A stretch of DNA of 64,000 bases, taken from Cannabis sativa. Lineage: Eukaryota; Streptophyta; Magnoliopsida; Rosales; Cannabaceae. The stretch covers positions 16,864,001 through 16,928,000 of the forward strand of contig NC_083603.1 in the NCBI RefSeq assembly GCF_029168945.1, written 5' to 3'. The notes below the pieces were generated by a model. It was given only the letters and a program-made list of their open reading frames with translations. It searched no databases and was not told the DNA's origin. Below, one piece after another: positions 48,343 to 59,489 of the stretch (the first letter of the stretch is position 1; the number at the start of each line of letters is the position of its first letter). A program made the position numbers and the translations under genes.

Positions 48343-50233
48343 TGTTGGGTTTTATGCCCTAAATAAAACTCATTTCAATATAATCGATTTACTTATTAAT
48401 ATAGATCAGAAATAACATTTAATGTTGCATGGTTCACATGATTTATTTCATGATTATATGTACATAATGTATAAATTCATCTGAAACCCTTTTCACATAC
48501 TTGATCCTGTTTATTGTGTCGTCAACACATTGGAAAGTAAACATGACTATGTGAATAAAGTTTCCTAGATTTATCAGACATAGGGTTTTACTGATATGAT
48601 AATCTACAACAAGAGTTTACTTGTATTTGGAGAAATACTATGTTCTTTCCAGAACATTGGTTAAAGTAAAGCTCAGGTTGGATGCATGGAGTATGCATCG
48701 GAAGGGACCGATATTGAACTTTGACTTAGATTTATTAAACTTACCGTAATATCTATTCAAGTCAATATCGCCTAGTTGATCCTAGATCAAATGATCTTAA
48801 TCCTGATATGATTAGGCTCAATCTTGAAAGGCTATTCGTGTTCTTTGATTTGTTAGTTAAGCCTACTTTTAGGTCAGGGTGATACGTACATTTTGGGAAC
48901 ACGGTAGTGCAATTGAGTGGGAGCGCTAGCATAAACATGGAATCTATAGCTTCTATCTGGCGAATAGTAAGCAAAGGATGATCTCCTTCGAGCTTGACCA
49001 AACGAACATAAATGGTGGAGTACTCATTTCACATTAGCTGAAATATCATTTATACGGGGTCAAGTGTTTTAAGGAATAAATACATTGTAGGGTGTAACGG
49101 TAATTTAATCCCTTTACAGTGTAGATCATTCATATAGAGGATCATTGATCACATTAGGATTATAACAATGGATAACTAATGATGTGTCTATATGGTGGAA
49201 CATATAGAGCATTCTATATACTGAGAGTGCAATTCTAAGTTCTATGCGTGGATTCAACGAAGAATTAATAAGTTAGTGAATTTTAGTGCTAAATTCTTGA
49301 TCTACTTATTGGAAGCTCGGTTATATAGACCCATGGTCCCCCCACTAGTTGAGATAATATTGCTTGTAAGACTCATGTAATTGGTTTTGATTAATCAATT
49401 ATAATTCACAAATTAGACTATGTCTATTTGTGAAATTTTCACTAAGTAAGGGCGAAATTGTAAAGAAAGAGTTTATAGGGGCATATTTGTTAATTATGAT
49501 ACTTTGTATGGTTCAATTAATAAATATGATAAATGACAATATTATTTAATAATTATTTATAGTTATTAAATAGTTAGAATTGGCATTTAAATGATTGAAT
49601 TAGGAAATTGGCATTTTTGAGAAAATCAGATACAAAAGTGGTAAAATTGCAAAATTGCAAAGCCCAAGGCCCAATCCACTAAGTGTATGGCCGGCCACCT
49701 ATGTAGCTATTTTAAATTGATTTTTTCATTATTTTAATGCCAAATAATTCAAATCTAACCCTAGTGGAATGCTATAAATAGATAGTGAAGGCTTCAGGAA
49801 AATTACACTTTCTACACACTTTCTGAATCAGAAAAACCTGAGCCTCCACTCTCTTCTCTAGCCGCCACTCTCTCTCTCTTTTCTTCCTCAATATTTCGAA
49901 CCTCTCTTAGTGATTAGAGTAGTGCCCACACACATCAAGTGATACCTCAATCATAGTGAGGAAGATCGTGAAGAAAGATCATCAGCAAAGGAGATTCAGC
50001 ATCAAAGATTCAGAGAAAGAGATCCAGGTTCAGATATTGATAATGCTCTGCTACAGAAAGGAATCAAGGGCTAGATATCTGAACGGAAGGAGTCATATTA
50101 TTCCGCTGCACCCAATGTAAGGTTTCCTAAACTTTATATGTGTTTAATTTATCGTTTTAGAAAGTTCATATTTAGGATGTTAATAAACATACTTGTGAGT
50201 AGATCTAAGATCCTGGTAAAATAATTTCCAACA
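48343..50233 (+). repeat. 3' LTR of young Copia element
   Basis: 1,891 bp, almost identical to 40140-42031. TATA box 49773-49781. It ends CCAACA at 50233 followed by the TSD GACAT. Confidence 0.95.
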
Positions 50234-50458
50234 GACATGTCATACGAGGAACAGCCAGTACAGATCCTTGATAGAAAGGATAAAGTCGTTCGGAATAAGA
50301 CCATAGCCTTGGTCAAAGTTCTCTGGAAAAACAGCAAGGTGGAGGAAGCCACCTGGGAATTGGAATCAGATATGAGAGCCCAGTATCCAGAGTTATTCAG
50401 GTTAGATTTCGAGGACGAAATCCTTTTAAGGGGGATAGTTGTAAAGACCGTTTAGTTT
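50234..50458 (+). pseudogene. Chromodomain of Tekay/Del-like gypsy integrase
   Basis: After the duplicated target GACAT the gypsy frame continues in phase with that ending at 40139. It encodes the C-terminal chromodomain: QPVQILDRKDK, IALVKVLWKN, then EEATWELESDMRAQYPELF. Chromodomains of this type are thought to guide integration to heterochromatin. The frame ends at a TAG at 50456-50458, about 18 bases inside the 3' LTR, as in related elements. This piece has no stop, so decay of the host element here is slight. Confidence 0.93.
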
Positions 50459-52620
50459 AAATTTGGAAATTAGCAAATAATTAGGATTTAATTATGAAAA
50501 TTATTTATGGATATTTAAATAATTATTTATGTTGATTTATTTGAATTCAGAATGCATTTTTATGTCATATAGTGAAATCTCATATTTTTGCATTTTCGGT
50601 GCCCGGCAACATGGAACGCGGTGTATGGCTCAGTAGAATCACAAATTAGTATTTTAGTTTAGCGGGGCAGTTTATTTAGACTTTGGGAATGTCGGGATTG
50701 GTCGGGAATATAGAATTCCCCAAAATACCCTTTGTACCCCTTTTATGCCATTTTAGTGTGTGAGGGCAAAATGGTCATTTTTGTCCATTTGTAATTGTCT
50801 TTTATGGATTTTTAAATATGTTAGTAATCTGATTTTTTAATTTGGTTTGGCTGAAACAAATAAAGAAAAATCAATTTTATAATTCATTTTATTCAAAAAT
50901 TGGAAAAAAAAAAAAAAGCAAACTCTCATTTCTTCCTCTCAAACTCTCTTTCTCTCTCTCGAAAATCCTACGACTGGTAGGGTTCGTTTTTGTTCTTCAA
51001 TTCAGCAAGTTTCCATCAATCTTAGAGTAATTTAAGTGGAGGTAATCTTTGTTCAAGCTTTTCTTTGTTTTCTTGAAGTTTAAGAAAAAATGAATTATTG
51101 CATGTTTGATGAATTTGTGACTGTGGATGTTGTCATTCTTTATTTTTGTTTTCTTAAGTTTAAATATGTTTAATTGAGTAGAAAAGAACAGGTTTTGATG
51201 CATGATTAATTGATTTTAAGAAAGTATGGAGTTTTGAACTCAAACTTTGGTTTTTATGAGTGATATGTTGTTTTAGCTTGCTGTAGCTGCTGTGGTTGTT
51301 GTTGTTGTGTTCTGCAGTTTAGATATGAGTTTTTATGTGGTTTAATGCATGAGTTAGGGGTTGTTTGAAGGGTTAGTCAAGTTTTGAGTTTTTGAACTCA
51401 ATCTTGAACCTTCAATGGTGAAACTCGTTTCTGTGATTGAAGCTTTGTTTTATCACTTGGAATATGTTCATTGGGGTCTAATTAGCATGTCTGGAAGGTT
51501 GCATGCAGTTTGGGGTTGAATTGCATGAGAAATGATTTTTTTGAGGTTTCCTGCACTGAACCGTAATTCCGGTTCAGAATGGCCTGTAGGAACCAGAATT
51601 CCGGTTGGTTTCCTGGGTTTCCTCCTAGAACCGGAATTCCGGTTGTAGAACCGGTCTACCGGTTGGGAAAAATTTTGGAACCCTAGTTCTTCCCATTTTT
51701 TGTGTTATTGAGGGTATTGCCATGTTATTTATTGATAGGGAAATTTCTAGTTTCGAGTTTAAGTCCCCGGGAAGTGATTTAGCGTGTCACTTATCAGTGT
51801 TGTGATTATTATGACTTAGGAGCCTGTAATTCGCCGAGCTGTTCGTTCCACTCAGGTTGACCGGCACACCTGAATTTGGATTTGAGGTAAGATTAGTATA
51901 ATGTTATGCATATGCTTATACATGTTTAGCGTACATGTCAGTTGCCATCAGATTAACATATTAGATATATGTTAGGCAAATTTTTTATAGCCGTCAGATT
52001 AGCATATCAGGGCAACAGTGAGGTGTACTTAGAGTTGCATCGAGATGCCAACAGATATATGCTAGGCTATCAGTTAGTATGGATTAACTGCTACCACATC
52101 GGTACGACTAGAGTACCGAGTATAGGCTGGATTCGCGGTTAATCATACGTTGTCATGGACGTCCCTGATTCAGTTAGGGTTATGGTCAGGTGTATGGGCG
52201 CTTGGTTATAACCCGGGATTTAGTATGTTTATTTATATTATGCTTTTCTTACTGAGTCTGTTGACTCACAGTGCTATGTATATGTGTAGGTAAGGGCAAG
52301 GCCAAAGCTGAGGAACCGTGAGGACGAGCAAATGAAGATTGTACATGTCGGGGCGATTAGGCCTGGAGCGTACGATCCTCGGGACAACAGCGCTTTTGTA
52401 GTTAGTCGTTGGGCGACAAATATTTTGTAAAGAACTAGTAAACTTTTGTAAAGTGTTTTGTAATCGAGATCTCGAAATATTTTGTATGTAATATATAAGT
52501 TTTAATCAAACAGCAAAATTTTAATTAATCACGATTTCCATAAACCTCGTTGATTAGCAATGAGCTGCACAGTACGTTTAAAAATCACGTTAACACGCCT
52601 ATGCTAGTTAGGGTGTTACA
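50440..52620 (+). repeat. 3' LTR of chromodomain gypsy element
   Basis: 2,181 bp, TGTAAAGACC to GGGTGTTACA, preceded by the purine tract TTTTAAGGGGGATAG (about 50424-50438). A CT-rich probable start region lies near 50925-50965. It contains four AACCGG...CCGGTT inverted repeats at 51558-51664. The matching 5' LTR is not in the window. Confidence 0.85.
51558..51664. repeat. Cluster of four CCGG palindromes in gypsy LTR
   Basis: Four related inverted repeats: GAACCGTAATTCCGGTTC (51558-51575), AACCAGAATTCCGGTT (51591-51606), the perfect AACCGGAATTCCGGTT (51629-51644) and AACCGGTCTACCGGTT (51649-51664). The arms stay CCGG-rich while the centres vary. Confidence 0.8.
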
Positions 52621-52640
52621 GCATCTAAATCTATAGTGGT

Positions 52641-53599
52641 GCAAGGAGAAATTAATAAGTTAGAGAATTTACTTGGTAAATTCTAGATCTGCTTATTGGA
52701 AGCTCGGTTATATAGGTCCATGGTCCCCATACTAGTTGAGACAAACTGCTTGTAAGACTCAGTTAATTTATTTTAATTAATCAATTATAATTCTAAAATT
52801 AGACTATGTCTAGTTTATGAATTTTTCACTAAGATATGGCTTGATTGTAAAGAAATAGAATTTTAGGATTTATTTGTTAATTAAGAGACTTTATGGAGTC
52901 TAATTAATAAATAATATAAATGACAATTTTATTTGATAATTAATTTTAATTATTAAATAAATATTTTTGGTATTTAAACGATTGAAATTCCAAAAAGTGA
53001 TATTTGTAAAAAATAGATAAATGGTTGAGAAAATGGCAAAAATCTAACTAGTGATGGACCCACATAGGGGTCGGCCACTAAGTCCTACTTTTGCTATTAT
53101 TTTATCATTTTTTATTCCAAATAATTCAATCCTAACCCTAAGTGAATTAGTATAAAAAGAAAAGAAAGGTCTCATTATCCAACTAATGCTTCTTAACCTA
53201 GTTTTCATTCTGTCAGAAAACTAGTGTGTTGAGACTTCTTCTTCTTCTTTTCTCTCTACTATTTCAAAATTCTTAGTGTTTTTCACCATCAAAATTCGAG
53301 CCTTAGTGATTGAGTGCACGCCCACCCATAGCAAGTTAGTCATCAATCATAGCGTGTAAGACTGTGAAGAATCCAAACAACTGAAGGAGTATCAGGCTCA
53401 GTTCTTGATTATACTCTGCTACAGAAAGGATACAAGGGTTAGAGATCTGAGTGAAATGGGTCATTTAATTCTGCTGCAACCAATGTAAGGTTTCTCATAC
53501 CTTTTATGTGTTTATTTTATATCATTTTAGAAGTTCATATTTAGGATATTAAAACATACTTGCTAGTAAATCTAGGTCCTGGTAAAATATATTCCAACA
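52641..53599 (+). mobile_element. Old Copia LTR fragment
   Basis: Matches the downstream half of the family LTR (from GAAATTAATAAGTTAG to ATATTCCAACA), diverged. The upstream half is missing because the chromodomain gypsy LTR ends at 52620 next to it. It separates that gypsy element from the Tat-type element to the right. Confidence 0.85.
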
Positions 53600-53632
53600 C
53601 CTTCTCCAAGGAGGGTCAATAGTACCCTTGCT

Positions 53633-54271
53633 TCAAAATCTTCCGTGACATTGAGTATCCCTCGGCATGGTTCCCGAATTCTCCCTCATGTATGGCAGAC
53701 AAAATTCGCAGTGCTTCTTCCTTGCCCACACACCGTAGGAGGGGGTGGAAAATCCTCTTTTGTACAACACCCCATCCATCACCACATAATGGGCCACCTT
53801 ATACACTACCCTCCTAGCTTCTTTCTTGTTGGTGGGCAACTCTCCTTTTTGGATGTAATTTTGGTAGGGGGCCATCCAGGATTCCTTACCGGTCACCACG
53901 TATGCCTGCTCCTCTTCAATGGTAGGCTTCTCTAGGTACTCCACAGGTATTGACTCTAAGGTGTCAATATCCCGTGTTGATGCCAACTTAGCCAATGCAT
54001 CAGCATGGAAATTATCGTCACGGGGTATCTGCTCCATTGTGTAGTGTTGTAGCTGTCCTAAGTAATTTTTCACCTTGGCTAGGTACGCCACCATCCTATT
54101 CCCCTTCGCTTCATATTCTCCTTTGACTTGGCACACGACTAGCTGCGAGTCATTATAGATATCTAGCCTAGTGATTTTTAATTCCTTGGCCAAATGCAGA
54201 CCAGCCAGTCGAGCCTCGAATTCAGCATCACTATTACAAGCTATGAACCAAAATCTTAATGCGCAATACAT
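53633..54271 (-). pseudogene. Gypsy archaeal-type RNase H (aRNH)
   Basis: A 212-codon minus-strand frame. SDAEFEARLAGLHLAKEL (catalytic Glu), DIYNDSQLVVCQVKGEY (catalytic Asp) and DDNFHADALAKLAS (last Asp) form an RNase H fold typical of the second RNase H in Tat-lineage elements. The next portion (YKVAHYVVMDGVLYKRG) is the linker to the integrase zinc finger (HCEFCLPYMRENSG is a degenerate version). It is truncated before the integrase core. Confidence 0.88.
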
Positions 54272-54513
54272 CTTCTACCCTCCAGGCGCGGTCATAACTA
54301 CTCCCGCGCATGCACCGCCATCGTTTGATGCTCCATCCACATGAAACTTCCACCTCCCTATTTCATCACGGGCGTCCTTCTCTACCGCTTCCTCGTGCTC
54401 TAACTCGTCGGGCTAGTAAGTAAATTCAGCTAGAAAGTCGGCAAGCACTTGCCCATTGATGGTTGTCCGTAGTACATAGGAAATGTCAAATTTACTCAGT
54501 TAAATCGTTCATT

Positions 54514-54702
54514 TTAGGAGGCGTCCTGAGGTCTCTGGCTTGTGCAAAATTTGGCGCAAGGATAGTTGGTCAACACGACGATTGAGTGGGCATGAAAGTA
54601 TGGCTTTAGTTTCCTTGAAGCCACCACTAATGCGTAAGCCAACTTCTCCATCTCCGGGTAGCAGGTCTCAGCGTCCACCAATCTTTTACTGACATAATAC
54701 AC
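54514..54702 (-). pseudogene. Gypsy RNase H remnant
   Basis: Short minus-strand frame with YYVSKRLVDAETCYPEMEKLAYALVVASRKLKPYF, the first RNase H domain that follows reverse transcriptase. It is shifted relative to the RT frame and to the following aRNH, with degenerate sequence between. Confidence 0.85.
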
Positions 54703-54730
54703 TGGTTGTTGCTGTTTCCCCTCCCCCTTG

Positions 54731-55603
54731 CTAGGGCCACGCTAACGACTCTCTTTTCTCTGGTTTTGCTAGTAGCTGTGGCTTTCCCAGGTGTTCTTTG
54801 AGCTTTTGGAAAGCTTCTTCACATTCCTCTCCCCAGGTGAACTGCTTGTTTCCTCTAAGTGTATTAAAGAACAGTAAACACTTATCGGTTGACCTTGAGA
54901 TAAACTGATTGAGTGCTACTACCCTCCCCGTCAAACATTGCACTTCCTTACGGTTCTTCGGTGATTCCATGTATATTAGGGCATGTATCTTTTCTGAGTT
55001 GGCCTCTATTCCCCTTTCATTAACCATGAAGCCTAAGAACTTTCCCGACCAGACCCCAAAGACACACTTGGTGGGATTGAGCTTCATTTGATACCTCCTC
55101 AAGGTGGAAAACGTTTCATCCAGGTCTTTAATCAAGTCCCCCGCCTTTTTTGATTTCACCAACATGTCGTCCACGTATACTTCCATATTGCGCCCAATCT
55201 GGTTGGCAAAGATTTTGTTGACAAATCTCTGATATGTGGCCCCAGCATTCTTGAGCCCAAAAGGCATGACTCGATAGCAATAGAGTCCCCTATCCATTAT
55301 GAAGAATGTGTGTTCCTCGTCTGCTGGGTTCATGGGGATCTGATTATAGCCTGAGTATGCATCCATGAAGCATAGCACTTCGTTTCTGACCATTGTGCCC
55401 ACCGTCTAATCTATGCGGGGGAGTGGGAAGCTATCTTTTGGGCATGCTTTATTCAAGTTAGTGAAGTCCACACAAACCCTCCATTTCCTATTTGGCTTGG
55501 GGACCAGGACGGGGTTCGACACCCACACCTGGTAAAAAGCTTCTCGTATGAAGCGGTGCATGTCGAGTTTGTCCACTTCCTCTTTTAACGGCACATATCG
55601 CAC
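54731..55603 (-). pseudogene. Gypsy reverse transcriptase
   Basis: Two minus-strand frames in the same phase, separated by one TAG stop (about 55403-55405). WRVCVDFTNLNKACPKDSFPLPRID precedes it; FMDAYSGYNQI, FGLKNAGATYQR and the catalytic YVDD (55166-55177 on the plus strand complement) follow, then FLGFMVNERGIEAN. The N-terminal part (VRYVPLKEEVDKL) is slightly changed. Apart from the stop all usual RT blocks are present. Confidence 0.92.
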
Positions 55604-55624
55604 CGAGTCAAGGGCCCGCCTCTT

Positions 55625-56491
55625 CTATCTTACTGGTCGAGCTAGCGGGCCTATGTTTAGGTGGTGAGACATCACTATGAGACTTATCCCCACTATATCT
55701 TCATGTCCCCAGATGAAGACATCTGCCATCCCCACAAGGTATTGCTTTAGCTCTTGTTTGAGGTCTTCGTAAAGTCCTTTCCTAATTTTAAGCACTTTCA
55801 ACGGATGCTCGGATATCACCACTTCTTCAGTTTCTTCGTTAGCTTTAGCATGAACCTCCTCCTCCCTTACCCTTGGGTCTAGGTCTACCTCGATTCTTTG
55901 TTGGTGTGCCTCTTTGTCACAAACAACCATGGCCATTGACTCGTGGAGTTTCGTGGCCATTCCAAGGGAAGTGTTTTAACACTATCTCGCCTCCTTCTGT
56001 TGCCCCCTTGCGGTCGCGACTCCGCCGGAAGTTGGGAACTTCATGGCTAGGTGATAAGTGGACACAATTTCCTTCAAGCGGTAGAGCGAGGGTCTCCCAA
56101 GCACCGCGTTTAAAGCTGTCAGACATTCCACCACAATGAACGTGGCCATCACAGTCACCTGTTTAGGCTGCTCTCCAATGGTGAGGGGAAGCTCAATCAT
56201 TCCTAGGGGATGGAATGAGTCCCCTCTGAACCCATATATGGGTGTTGTGCATGGCTTCAAATCCTTCATGCCTAACCCCATTTATTCTAGGGTGCTCTGG
56301 TAGAGTAGGTCAACCAAACTTCCATTGTCCATGAGTACTCGATGGACCCTAGCGTTAGCAAGTGGGACAGCCAACACAAGCGGGTTGTTTTGGGGAAAGT
56401 GAAGTCCTTGTTCATCTTCTTCGGTGAACCTTATAGAATACTTCTCTTCTTTTGAAATCTTAGGCGGTCTTTGTTTCAGGTTCATCATCAC
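55625..56491 (-). pseudogene. Gypsy protease and connector
   Basis: Three in-phase minus-strand frames. The active-site region reads VLMDNGSLVDLLY, a D-N-G-S version of the usual D-G-G-S. It is followed by TTPIYGFRGDSFHPLGMIELP and LNAVLGRPSLYRLKEIVSTYHLAMKFPT, standard for Tat-type proteases. Stops lie at about 56282-56284 and near 55961-55981. Confidence 0.85.
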
Positions 56492-58471
56492 AGGTGGCTG
56501 TCTGGCCTCCCTGCGTACCTGTCACTTCCCTTCCGAGTGTCTCCTCCTATTCCAGGTCCTCCACAGATAGTTCTGACATCTCTTATCACCTCAGGGGCCT
56601 CACGGGGGTGTTCTCGCCTTTGCTCCTCCTGCCCTCTCTCCTCGGGGCATCTTTCTTCTCTCCAGTAGCCCCCCAAGTTCCCCTTTTGCATCATGTCCTC
56701 AATTTCCATTCTGAGGTAGGTACACTCTTCCGTGGTGTACCCTATATCTTTGTGAAATTTGCAAAACTTGTTGGGGTCTCTCTTGGACCTATCTTTTCTC
56801 ATTGGAGGCGGCTTCTTAAACGGCATCTGGTGTTCATTTGCCATAAAGATGTGTTCCCTTGAGCATGTGAGCCCAGTGTAATACGTGAACTCCCTATGTC
56901 GAGGGTCTTCCTCCCTCATAACTCTCTTATTTCGGTTGATTTTGCCTCCGTTGAACTCCCTCTTCCTTCATGACTCTTCATGTGCGTGAGGGTTGGCTGA
57001 CCCACCCGGCTCGCTCTTTCCCTTGGTGAGATTTTCGTGCCCATCTTCAACCTGGATGTATTTTTTGGCCCTTTTGTAAAAATCTTCTAGGTCCTCCAAT
57101 TCTCTCTTGGGCATGTTGTTCCAGAACTTACTCTTTGGACGGACGCCTGCCACGATGGCCATCTTGTGCTCATCTTTTGTCAGCCTCCCTACCCTAGCTA
57201 CTTCAGCATTGAAGCGTTGGATGTAGCTTTTAAGGCTTTCAGCCTCTCCTTGCTTAATATTTGCCAGGCTCGTCCTAGGCATAGTTTCATGGACGCGTGG
57301 TGTTGGGCCAAGAATTCATCAGTGAATTGCTTCCAAGAGGTGATGGATCCATGCGCCAACCTTTTGAACCACTTATACGCCGCCTCCTTGAGCGTCACCG
57401 CAAACACTGGCACCTTGCTTTGCTTATGACCCGTCATTTTCATTATCTTGTTAAAGGCATCCATGTGGTATTTTGGGTCCATCAAACCTTCATACGGAAG
57501 CATATTAGGCTCCTTGAAATTCACGGCCAAGGGCTCCGCCTGGATCTCTCTTGAGAAAGGGGACTCCTCGTCAAAGTCGTCCTCTTCCCAATTACTGTCT
57601 TTGGATGTGGCTAAGGCTATTCTCCGTCGCATGTCTTCCATTTCTTTGTCTAACTCCTTCCTCCTCCTAGTCAGCTTCTCCCGTAAATCAATAGAAGCTG
57701 GCTTTGCCTTCTTTTTCTCCTAAAGAGAGTCTACTATCAGCGAACGCTTTTCGATAGTGGCCTTCTGGCGGAGTTTCTCCCTTAAGTCTCCTTGGACCAG
57801 CTTGGATTCTGTTTTCTTGGGTCGTGAGGAGGGCTCAGGATTTCTCCGGGCAGAAACCTTATGCGGGGAGGACTCAGGGGTGTTGCTTGTTGAGTATCTC
57901 GAAGCCCCTTCATCTCCCAGCTTGTCTGTCCTCCTTCTCCCTGCCTCTGGTGCTCCTCGTCTGACTAGGGGGATCTCGGAGCGGCCTTTGAGGAGTTCCT
58001 CCAACGCCATTTGCATGTTTGCAACCATCTCTTCCAGTCGTAGGTTCCTCAGCCTTAGTTTGTTCATTTCCTCATTGTGTATAGTCAGGTCCGTGAACCT
58101 AAACTTACAAAGTAGGTCCGCTTCTCTTTTCTCGGTCATTGGTGGGATGTTCCTGGGTCTTTCGGCCCTGGCAGCTGTGGGTGCCTTATCAGGGATGGCA
58201 CTTTCTACCGTCGAGCCCCACTGTCCTCTTCTAGCATGAGGGAGGTGGTCATTCCATCCTGGGTGTGGTTTACTTAGTCATCCTCAAGTCGCCTGTTCTC
58301 CTCTTCTGTCGAGGGTCTTTGACCATTTGTACCTCCTCCATTCTGTGGTGCTTCATCACCAGCGCCTCTTCTTCCGGCAGCTCCTACTGGCGGGGGAGGT
58401 ATCGAAGCGATCAGTTGATGGTCATCAAGTTGTACCTCTACTTCTTGACAGCGGTGAGAACATCTCGGCAT
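56488..58471 (-). pseudogene. Gypsy gag
   Basis: Minus-strand frames 58471-58274, 58139-57720, 57641-57198, 57282-56968 and 56919-56488 together cover gag. They include a coiled-coil-like N-terminal stretch (LRLRNLRLEEMVANMQMALEELL), the capsid core (MLPYEGLMDPKYHMDAFNKIM, then AAYKWFKRLAHGSITSWKQF), SLKSYIQRFNAEVARV, and a zinc-finger-like CKFHKDIGYTTEEC in which a usual His is Tyr. At least three frameshifts and several stops are present. Confidence 0.85.
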
Positions 58472-58526
58472 TTTTGTGGTAACTTGTATTAGGGAAGAAA
58501 TGTCACTTTTAGACTGTCACTTCCCA

Positions 58527-58538
58527 CAGACGGTGCCA
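58527..58538 (-). promoter_or_regulatory. Primer-binding site of Tat-type element
   Basis: TGGCACCGTCTG on the minus strand, three bases from the LTR end (58542), followed by TGGGAAG. This is the form seen next to the 5' LTR in Tat-lineage elements. Confidence 0.75.
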
Positions 58539-58541
58539 AAA

Positions 58542-59454
58542 TGTTAACGGTCAGAACTTGTTAACGATGTAGATAACTTTTTCAACTAATAATATTGATA
58601 AACTTTAATATAACTTTTACTTTAATGCAAAGAAGAAAAAACTTCAAAATCTTTTTAGTGTTTGAAAATAAACTCTCTCTCTTTCAATGATACCAGTTTT
58701 TCCTTCTGGCCCCTTCCCCCAAAAAATCCTCCCTCCTTGTTAGAATTTGTGAATAAGGTGAATGAGGTTCCATCCCGAAACCAATTGGCAATGGGAGGAG
58801 TAGCCCATTACTCTTATATATTCTATTATCTTTCCACACATTAGCAATGTGGGACTCTCTAACATCCCCCCTCAAGATGGTGGCTATTTTATATGCTAAC
58901 CATCTTGGACAACACGATCATAAGCGGCTCTGTTTTTGGCTCACTATCCTTGATCACAAGTGGCTCTTTTGCTCTACTTTTTGGATCAGTATTTTTGGAT
59001 TTTTAGTGGCTCTTTTTTTTTCGGCTCTACTTCGATCGGTTTATTTTTTGGGGTTGGATAGTCGCTAGAGATTTTGTTTGTTTGTTTTGCTCTGATACCA
59101 TGTTAGGATTCATGGGGTTCCATCTCAAAACCAATTGGCAATGGGAGGAGTAGCACATTACTCTTATATATTCTATTATCTTTCCACACATTAGCAATGT
59201 GGGACTCTCTAACACTCCTGCAATGGAAGGGATAGTCTAATTTATAGCTAGCCCCCTTCTCCTTACACCTTCAGCTTCCCCCATGCATCATATGATCAGT
59301 CGTTTTCACCTATCATTACACTGTCCCCTAAGCAACATGCCATGTCTAGAATCCAATATTACATTAAAAAAACTCCTTTCATTTTGTACCTCGAACAAAC
59401 CAAAATTTGTTCCTGCTATATAAGCATGTTGAGTCGTCGTTGTCCCCCTTGACA
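58542..59454 (-). repeat. 5' LTR of Tat-type element (TRIM inserted)
   Basis: The plus-strand left edge is TGTTAACGG (58542); the right edge is placed at ...CCCTTGACA (59454) from the TG...CA rule, approximate. A TATA-like CTATAAATTAG on the minus strand lies near 59238-59248. The TRIM 58738-59214 interrupts it. Confidence 0.6.
58738..59214 (-). mobile_element. TRIM retrotransposon (477 bp)
   Basis: Direct terminal repeats 58738-58864 (127 bp) and 59101-59214 (114 bp) share AAACCAATTGGCAATGGGAG and end CTCTCTAACA. TSD CTCCT (58733-58737 and 59215-59219). On the minus strand the PBS TGGTATCAGAGC (59100-59089) adjoins the 5' LTR with no gap, and a purine tract TTGAGGGGGGA (58865-58875) adjoins the 3' LTR. 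No coding capacity. The repeats differ mainly by a gap of about 13 bp. Confidence 0.93.
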
Positions 59455-59489
59455 CCCTCTCAGTAAATCTATTGATGTCAGGGAAGAAA

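Larger units (their letters stand above)
40140..50233 (+). mobile_element. Young non-autonomous Copia element
   Basis: TGTTGGG to CCAACA, flanked by the TSD GACAT (40135-40139 and 50234-50238). 5' LTR 40140-42031, PBS 42034-42046, long AT-rich leader, unrecognisable gag, pol remnants full of stops, polypurine tract just before the 3' LTR 48343-50233. By eye the LTRs differ by only one 1-bp indel (near 40182/48385) and one substitution (near 41541/49743), so insertion is very recent despite the useless coding region. Confidence 0.95.
53600..59454 (-). mobile_element. Tat-type gypsy element, minus strand, 3' end lost
   Basis: Order on the minus strand: 5' LTR about 59454-58542 (interrupted by a TRIM), PBS 58538-58527, gag 58471-56488, protease 56491 to about 55982, RT 55603-54731, RNase H 54702-54514 and an additional archaeal-type RNase H 54271-53633. 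Integrase and 3' LTR are missing, cut by the Copia LTR fragment. The extra RNase H is diagnostic of the Tat (Retand/Ogre) lineage. It is clearly GC-richer than its neighbours. Right LTR edge is approximate (TGTCAAGG on the minus strand). Confidence 0.85.

Noticed and set aside
56494..58492. Plus-strand frames across the Tat-type gag and protease region
   Set aside because: They are the complement of clear minus-strand gag and protease coding sequence and have no recognisable domains.
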